Source: CALKKN01 sp041571375
Lineage (GTDB): Bacteria > Pseudomonadota > Gammaproteobacteria > Xanthomonadales > SZUA-36
Direction of reading: 5' to 3'
Assembly (NCBI GenBank): GCA_041571375.1
Contig: JBFFUJ010000093.1
Coordinates: 1-8,894 of the forward strand
DNA length: 8,894 nt
The translations under genes were made by a program, and so were the position numbers. Shown one piece after another: positions 1-4,935 of the stretch. The notes beneath the pieces are model-generated. The model ran no database searches. It saw nothing but the letters and a program-made list of their open reading frames with translations, and was not told where the DNA came from. The first letter of the stretch is position 1. The number at the start of each line of letters is the position of its first letter.

Positions 1-115
1 CCGCCAGCCCGATGGGGTCGGTTTCGCGATAGCGCCCGGTATGCGGGTCATAGAACCTGTAGTAGTTGTAGTGCAGCCCCGATTCCCGGTCGAAGTACTG
101 TCCGGGAAACCTCAG
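1..115 (-). other. RHS-associated core C-terminal segment, truncated by the window edge
   Basis: Residues 1541-1578 read LRFPGQYFDRESGLHYN, then YDPHTGRY, and end at DPIGLA. This is the highly conserved end of the RHS core. In the family this is usually followed within a few tens of residues by an NP-x-DPxGL type motif where the Asp protease cuts, and then by the variable tip. Neither is in the window, so the tip's identity cannot be read here. Confidence 0.93.
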
Positions 116-3100
116 ATCCAGGGTGAAGGGTGTGCCGTCGCCATCCGGATCCTCGTCCACGGCCGCCAGGCCGAAAGGCAGGTAGTCGGCGGCCCAGACT
201 TTGCGGCCCGACTCGTCGCTGACCCAATAGGGCGTTCCCAGGTGGTCGCCGTGGATGAACCGGATGTCCGAATAGCCTTCGGGCATTGACGTGGGGACGA
301 TTTTGACGGCGTCCGCTTCGAGGAAGCTGCCCTCCATTCCGAAGCTGTTGTCAAACCCCATCAGGCTGACGTACTGACTCGGAACTCCGGCCGCAGCCGC
401 AAAATCGAAATTGCCGAGCCGTACCCACTCGCCGGGGGATGCCAGCGCATGATCGACCACGACCCGCTGGCTGCCCTGATCGGCGGCCACGATCGTGTAG
501 ACGGTACTGCTACCCTCGTTTGCAGGCTGCATCCAGTGCACGTAGACATCGTGCGGCCCGCCCCGGAAGCCGGGTTGGTCCACGTACCAGAACACGCCGC
601 GATCGTCCCGCTTGCGGTTTTGCAGGAACGTTCCGTTGACCGCCAAAGCACTCGATTTCCTCTGCCAGTTGCCGCCGACGACGACCGCGTCGCTCTCGTC
701 GATGACGATTTCCTCCTGGGCCGGGGGGACCGAAGGCTTCGGGAGTCGATGCAGGTCCACGACCGGTCGGCCGCCCAGGTAGACGAATTCATGCAAAACC
801 GACCCGTCGCCGTCCATTTCGACGAGCAGTTTCCCGTCGAGGCCGTACAGGTAAAGCCGATCCATGCCCGGGGCTTCCTTCCTGACCCGTTGGCCGAGGG
901 CATCGTAGCGATAGCGGATGCCAGCTGTCGATGACGGACCATCCAGGATCTCGATCAGGCGGTCGTGGCTGGAATACGTGAAACGGGTCTCGCCCGTGTC
1001 GTCCGCGGTCACGCCAATGGTGTTGCCCCTCGGGTCCAGCGTGTACTGGCGGTTGCCGAACCGTTCGAGACGGTTCGAGCCCGGCTGGTATTCGGCGACC
1101 TCGGTGACACCGCCCGACGTTCTGCTCAATCGGTTGCCCACCCGGTCATAGGCGAAAGCCAGGTTCCCCGCGCCGTCATTGACACCGGTCAGCCGGTTCA
1201 GCGCGTCATAGCTGAACAGGATATCGTCGGCCCCTATTCTCAGGTTCAGGAGGTTGTCGTTACCGTCGTATGCAAGCGCCTCCCAGGTCCACTGCCCGTC
1301 TGCATCGATGGCCCTCGGGCGATGCCGGCCGTCCAGGCTCGTCGTCATCTCAACACCATTGGCAAAGCGCCATGCCAGGGGCACGCCTGTCGCCGAATAC
1401 CGGATATCATCGACCAGAATCGACTCGGGCAGGCCAGGCTGCCGCAACCGGATCTGAACCGGAAATCCACCGCCGTCGTTGACAAACGCTACCGTGCGGC
1501 CCGATGGATAGCTAATCGACTCGAGCGTGCGGTTGGGGCCGAATTCATAGTCGAGGCGCCCCTCGCTGGTCTCGACCGATGCGGGTTCGCCGAGCGCAGT
1601 CCACCCATACTGGATCTGATGGCCCCAGCCGGTCATCAGGAGGCACAGGCGGCCAACCCCGTTGCTGCAGTCATCGAACCGAAACTCGAGGTCATGGTCC
1701 AGGCCCGGGCGGTCGACGGCAATCAGCCGGCCGGCGGGGTCGTAGTGGAATTCGGTCAGGCGCCCCATCGAATCCAGCTGGCTCATGACCCGGCCGAATG
1801 CGTCGTGCGTGTAGGTCGTCGTCCCGCTGTCGCCATTGCTTTGCTCCACCAGATTGCCCAGATCGTCGTACCGGTAGCCGCTGCCGTGGTTTTCCGGGTC
1901 GACTACCGTAGTCAGTCTTCCATGGGGATCGTAGGTGAACGTCGTCACCACTTCGCCCACTTGCCGCGTGCTGGTCAGGCGTTTGAAGGCGTCGTAGGTA
2001 TAGCGCGTGGTATTTCCCTCGCCATCCGTCGTCGAAGCCAGCGTGCCGTCGGGGCGGTAGTCAAAGTCTTCGGTAATGCCACCCCGGGTCAGCCGGTCCA
2101 CCTGGCCATAGGCATCAAAAACCCGCTCGATGATGAGTTCTCCTCCAGGATCGTCGGCCGATGTATGGGTTTCCGACACGACATTGCCGGCCGCATCGAA
2201 TGCGTAACTGACTTCTTGCCCGGCCGTGAAAACCGCTCCCCTGCTCACACGCGACTCGATCCGGCGCAGGCGCTGCGCTTCGTCATAGGCGAACTGGGTG
2301 ATCAGCTCGGCCCCCGTCTCGTCGTCGATGATGACGCGCTGCACCTGGCCTGTGGGGAGGTATGTCCATTGGGTGCGGTTGAACAATCCGTCCGCTGACT
2401 CGGTGACGGAGCGGATTCTGTCGCTGCCGGGATGGTAACGGTATTCGACCGTGACCCCGTTGGGGCGCTGCTCGGACAGGATCTTGCCGGTCGCGCTGTA
2501 CCGAATCTCATCCCTCAAGCGGATGCCGGCCGCGTCCAAGACGGCTCTGAGCCGCGCCCGGTTGGAGCCTTCCGATGCGTCGTCCGGGTAATACTCATAG
2601 CTCATCGGGCCTGCGGATCCCGATTGCGGTCCGTCGATGGACGAAATCTGGCCGTACGGCCCATCCCAGGTGAATGTGGTCGTGCGGCCGACGGCTGCAC
2701 CCCAGGGATCGAAACCGCTGATCGTCTCTTCGAGCAGCCGGCCGCTGTCGTCGTACCGCCGGCTGGTCACCCTGGATCGCCCGGCATAGACCGATGGCTC
2801 GATCATCCGGATCGGATGGCCCGGGAAACGGGGGTCATATTGCAGATCAACACGCCGTTCAGAGGCGGTGCCGAATGCCTGGATGAGGTAAGCTGGGCGG
2901 CCGTCGGCATCATGGTCACCGTAGCGCGTCGTGACGCCGTGGACGGTCTCGCTCGTGACATTGAGTTCGCTGTCATAGGTGTAACGGGTCTCGGTCTGAC
3001 CACATCCCTGCGAGCAGACCGGTCCGCTGATACCCTCCAGCAGGCCGCGCCGGTTCTCGATACGGGTTTCATACAACGTGGCGTTGCCCACGGGGTCGAG

Positions 3101-4735
3101 GACAATGCGGCTGCCATCGGGTTCGTAATGGATGTCCACGCGGCCGGCCTCTCCAGGCCCGTACGAAGCAGTGGCCCGGCCGTCCTCATCGTACTCGTAC
3201 CAGGAGATCCGGCGACCGTCTTCCGCCGTGATGCCGGTCAGGGCATAGGCGTGGCGAAGGTCCTCGTAGTGATAGCGACGCGACGTTCCGTCCGGGTTGT
3301 CGACCTGGCTGAGCCTGCCCAGGCTGTCGTAAAGATATGCCCATTGGCGTCCCGCCTGGTCGGAAACCTCCGCGAGTCGCTCCTTCGAATCATAGGCGAA
3401 CCCAAGGTATTCCCCGGTATTGCTGTCGATCCTCAGCAGCCGTCCCCGCGAGTCACGGGAGGCCGTTTGTGAACGCCCCGACAGATCGGTGATTTCAGCC
3501 AGCAGTCCGTCCTGGTCGAAATACTCGACCGTCAGATCTTCGTCCGTAAACCGCCAGCCCGAGGCCGTTTGCTCCAGTATCGACCGCACTCCCGGGTAGG
3601 GCTCGAAACCGCTGCCTGTGGCCCGGAAATTGATCTTTCTGCCGTCGGGTCGGAACACCTTGACCGGTTCCTGTTCGAGGTCTTCCGGCAGCTGCACCCG
3701 TCGATCGTAGCTGTGTGTCCAGTAACTGTCGAAGGAACCGGAAACGAAACCCAGGCTGTTGTGAAAGCGGACGAAGCCAATCGGTGACAGACCGCTGGGC
3801 TCCAGGTCGACCTCGCGCTGGAATTTGTTGCCAATCGACAACGCCACCGGGTTTCCGACCCAGTCGCATCTCTGGCCGCGACCTTCCCCCACCCCCTCTT
3901 CGACGTCGGGGTGGTCAGTAACGGGGTCCGTGTCCTGGATATCGTCGATGGCGGTGAACGTGAAGACGGGCTCCGAGTTACCGGTGATCCGCCGGTTCTG
4001 CAACCGGACGGTATACACGCCGGGTTTGGAACCGAGGCGCACGGTGGCCTGATCCGTCCCTTCGGCATTGGTCTCACTGCCGCTGCCGATGCCCCGCACC
4101 GACGCGCCCCGGGCGCCTTTCGGCCCATCAATCATCCAGCCGATGGTCTCGCCTTCGATGCCGGTTCCCTCGTGGCTCTGTAACTTCAGAACCAGCGGCT
4201 CGGGCAGTTCCTGATCGACGATGCCGATCTGGCCAGCACCGCTCGATGCCGTCAGACTCAGCTCCCTGACATCGAATTCACGTGACTGGTAAACCGACCC
4301 GTCGTGCAGCTCCGTGTAACTCCAGGATCCGACGTTCTCGGCCAACAGCGTGCCCACGAAGTAGTCCCAGTGCTCCATCTGCACCCACCCGCCGGGTGCG
4401 ATGGAACAGGCGCGGGTGCCACAGATACCGTCGTACGAACCGGTCGCTTCGTTGTACGTAAAGATGTCTTCATTGAAGTAGCCCGGACCGGCCCAGCGCA
4501 TGGTGTAACGGTTGGGGCCGCCATCGATGTCCAGGCGGGCGACGAAAGAATTGTCCGAAACGGAAGCCTCGTCGATCAGTGGCGGGCAGGCCGAGAAGAT
4601 CGGTTCGATATTGAGCTGTTCCCGGGTCAGGCAGCGACGCGTCTCGGGCCCCTCCTGAGACATGGCCTCGGGCGCCAGCAGGTTGAGGCTTGCCGACAAC
4701 GCTATGACAACGCAGGATGATGACGATCTGTACAT
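1..4735 (-). CDS. Exported RHS/YD-repeat protein with DUF6531-type domain, partial (C-terminal end off the left edge)
   Basis: The minus-strand frame stays open from the ATG at 4735 to base 1 (1578 codons, no stop), so the 3' end is missing. Residues 1-26 look like a signal peptide. Residues about 33-170 form a domain I do not recognise, with Cys35, 50, 105 and 110. Residues about 180-264 resemble a Big_1 Ig-like domain. From Cys290 the motif CDWVGNPVALSIGNKF marks a DUF6531-type domain, which commonly opens RHS proteins. YD repeats (FAYD, YDxxGRL, YDPxGRL types) run from about 405 to 1340. A golvesin-like domain follows (1343-1481), then DHLGTP at 1497-1502, and the RHS-associated core from 1541 to DPIGLA at 1573-1578. 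In known RHS proteins the repeats build a hollow beta-cocoon around a toxic C-terminal tip released by autoproteolysis after a DPxGL motif; that part lies outside the window. The start is supported by AGAGGGA 5 nt upstream and by the signal peptide. It could be a polymorphic toxin or a surface/adhesive RHS protein; without the tip this cannot be decided. Confidence 0.95.
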   Translation of the reverse strand, partial: MYRSSSSCVVIALSASLNLLAPEAMSQEGPETRRCLTREQLNIEPIFSACPPLIDEASVSDNSFVARLDIDGGPNRYTMRWAGPGYFNEDIFTYNEATGSYDGICGTRACSIAPGGWVQMEHWDYFVGTLLAENVGSWSYTELHDGSVYQSREFDVRELSLTASSGAGQIGIVDQELPEPLVLKLQSHEGTGIEGETIGWMIDGPKGARGASVRGIGSGSETNAEGTDQATVRLGSKPGVYTVRLQNRRITGNSEPVFTFTAIDDIQDTDPVTDHPDVEEGVGEGRGQRCDWVGNPVALSIGNKFQREVDLEPSGLSPIGFVRFHNSLGFVSGSFDSYWTHSYDRRVQLPEDLEQEPVKVFRPDGRKINFRATGSGFEPYPGVRSILEQTASGWRFTDEDLTVEYFDQDGLLAEITDLSGRSQTASRDSRGRLLRIDSNTGEYLGFAYDSKERLAEVSDQAGRQWAYLYDSLGRLSQVDNPDGTSRRYHYEDLRHAYALTGITAEDGRRISWYEYDEDGRATASYGPGEAGRVDIHYEPDGSRIVLDPVGNATLYETRIENRRGLLEGISGPVCSQGCGQTETRYTYDSELNVTSETVHGVTTRYGDHDADGRPAYLIQAFGTASERRVDLQYDPRFPGHPIRMIEPSVYAGRSRVTSRRYDDSGRLLEETISGFDPWGAAVGRTTTFTWDGPYGQISSIDGPQSGSAGPMSYEYYPDDASEGSNRARLRAVLDAAGIRLRDEIRYSATGKILSEQRPNGVTVEYRYHPGSDRIRSVTESADGLFNRTQWTYLPTGQVQRVIIDDETGAELITQFAYDEAQRLRRIESRVSRGAVFTAGQEVSYAFDAAGNVVSETHTSADDPGGELIIERVFDAYGQVDRLTRGGITEDFDYRPDGTLASTTDGEGNTTRYTYDAFKRLTSTRQVGEVVTTFTYDPHGRLTTVVDPENHGSGYRYDDLGNLVEQSNGDSGTTTYTHDAFGRVMSQLDSMGRLTEFHYDPAGRLIAVDRPGLDHDLEFRFDDCSNGVGRLCLLMTGWGHQIQYGWTALGEPASVETSEGRLDYEFGPNRTLESISYPSGRTVAFVNDGGGFPVQIRLRQPGLPESILVDDIRYSATGVPLAWRFANGVEMTTSLDGRHRPRAIDADGQWTWEALAYDGNDNLLNLRIGADDILFSYDALNRLTGVNDGAGNLAFAYDRVGNRLSRTSGGVTEVAEYQPGSNRLERFGNRQYTLDPRGNTIGVTADDTGETRFTYSSHDRLIEILDGPSSTAGIRYRYDALGQRVRKEAPGMDRLYLYGLDGKLLVEMDGDGSVLHEFVYLGGRPVVDLHRLPKPSVPPAQEEIVIDESDAVVVGGNWQRKSSALAVNGTFLQNRKRDDRGVFWYVDQPGFRGGPHDVYVHWMQPANEGSSTVYTIVAADQGSQRVVVDHALASPGEWVRLGNFDFAAAAGVPSQYVSLMGFDNSFGMEGSFLEADAVKIVPTSMPEGYSDIRFIHGDHLGTPYWVSDESGRKVWAADYLPFGLAAVDEDPDGDGTPFTLDLRFPGQYFDRESGLHYNYYRFYDPHTGRYRETDPIGLA
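293..709 (-). other. Golvesin/xanthan-lyase CBD-like domain inserted in the RHS core
   Basis: Residues 1343-1481 do not read as YD repeats. They start with IVIDESDAVVVGGNWQ and go through a tryptophan (FWYVDQ), DVYVHWMQPA, VYTIVAAD, VVVDH, a W-x-x-LGNFDF strand, and end with EADAVKIVP. The order 'D....GxW ... yxVyvxW ... vxvd ... WxxLGxfxF ... ADAVxiv' matches my memory of the golvesin C-terminal-like / Xly carbohydrate-binding-like family. It lies between the last core strand (VYLGGRPVVDL) and DHLGTP, which are normally close together in RHS proteins. A role in sugar or surface binding is inference. Confidence 0.7.
716..3523 (-). repeat. YD-repeat array of the RHS core (protein-level repeats)
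   Basis: Residues about 405-1340 hold degenerate units of roughly 20 residues built around Y/F-D, x2-G-R-L and a downstream G. Clear units include FAYDSKERL, YLYDSLGRL, YEYDEDGRA, YTYDAFKRL, FTYDPHGRL, FHYDPAGRL, FSYDALNRL and YRYDALGQR. In solved RHS and Tc-toxin structures such units form a spiral beta-sheet shell. Repeats are conserved in protein but diverged in DNA, so they are ancient rather than recent duplications. A CxxxC pair (Cys574, Cys578) interrupts the array near 3002-3016. Confidence 0.93.
3944..4198 (-). other. Big_1-like (invasin/intimin type) Ig fold in the RHS protein N-terminus
   Basis: Residues about 180-264 read as a single Ig-like unit: a leading strand (PLVLKLQS), a turn (GIEGETIGWMIDGP), the T-x-x-EGTDQATVRLG stretch and a closing GVYTVRLQN. 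The pattern 'T..eG.a.v.l..g...G.Y.V' is the hallmark of bacterial Ig-like domain 1 in invasins and surface proteins. It sits between the cysteine-containing N-terminal domain and the DUF6531-type domain. The call rests on pattern recognition by eye; another Ig-like family is possible. Confidence 0.55.
4658..4735 (-). other. Signal peptide of the RHS protein
   Basis: Residues 1-26 begin with a short polar stretch holding one Arg (MYRSSSS), followed by a hydrophobic core (CVVIALSASLNLLA) and a likely signal peptidase I site after AMS (Ala at -3, Ser at -1), before QEGPE. Export through Sec is therefore likely. A lipoprotein reading is unlikely because Cys8 precedes the hydrophobic core and has no lipobox in front of it. 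Confidence 0.75.
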
Positions 4736-4740
4736 GTGAC

Positions 4741-4747
4741 TCCCTCT
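4741..4747 (-). promoter_or_regulatory. Ribosome binding site of the RHS gene
   Basis: The minus strand reads AGAGGGA, 5 nt before the ATG at 4735. The purine-rich core and short spacing support this ATG over others. The next upstream ATG, at 4793, is in another reading frame. Confidence 0.7.
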
Positions 4748-4759
4748 TGAGATGTAGGC

Positions 4760-4780
4760 CTTTGCGATCCGCGATCAAAG
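4760..4780 (-). repeat. Imperfect palindrome with tandem GCGATC in the RHS leader
   Basis: CTTTG at 4760-4764 is the inverse of CAAAG at 4776-4780. Inside, GCGATC occurs twice in tandem on the plus strand (4764-4769 and 4771-4776) separated by one base. The element ends about 25 bp upstream of the RHS start codon, where an operator or a leader hairpin could sit. No known regulator is recognised, and GATC-containing repeats arise readily by chance. Confidence 0.3.
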
Positions 4781-4935
4781 CAGGATGCAGCACAGCCTAT
4801 GTCCGGGGAGCAGCGAGGTTTAGGGACAGAGCGCGTCAATGTCTGCGAGCGAAGAGTCCTCCGTCCGGTAGGAAATATCCGGGTACGGGCAGGCGGGCCT
4901 GGTCGCGGGAGCGAACCCGACGCAAAGCGGCCGGG

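Larger units (their letters stand above)
4736..4935 (-). other. Non-coding gap between the fused membrane protein gene and the RHS gene
   Basis: About 200 bp with no plausible gene. On the minus strand a TTGACG hexamer (4834-4839) resembles a -35 box, but no good -10 lies 16-18 bp downstream (TCGCTG at 17 bp), so I do not call a promoter. Near 4901-4921 the bases can fold into a bulged GC stem (GTCGCGGG with CCCGAC) but no T-run follows, so a terminator for the upstream gene is not supported. The gap is long enough for the RHS gene to have its own promoter. Confidence 0.5.

Noticed and set aside
361..942. A 193-codon minus-strand frame overlapping the RHS core
   Set aside because: It is out of frame with the uninterrupted 1578-codon RHS frame and does not resemble a protein family. 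It is not evidence of a frameshift.
965..2398. A 477-codon plus-strand open frame antisense to the RHS gene
   Set aside because: It has no recognisable domain, no hydrophobic or catalytic pattern and no good ribosome binding site. It is explained by third-position GC bias of the minus-strand YD-repeat gene.
2432..3472. A 346-codon plus-strand open frame antisense to the RHS gene
   Set aside because: Same reasoning; the opposite strand reads as continuous YD repeats across the whole interval.
716..3523. Tandem DNA repeats or a recombination-prone repeat array
   Set aside because: The repeats are visible only in protein (YD units); DNA copies such as the FAYD-encoding stretches are short and diverged.
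4811..4839. A sigma-70 promoter for the RHS gene starting at TTGACG
   Set aside because: No acceptable -10 hexamer lies 16-18 bp downstream (TCGCTG at 17 bp).
4896..4925. Rho-independent terminator after the fused membrane protein gene
   Set aside because: The GC-rich stem has a bulge and no T-run follows on the minus strand.
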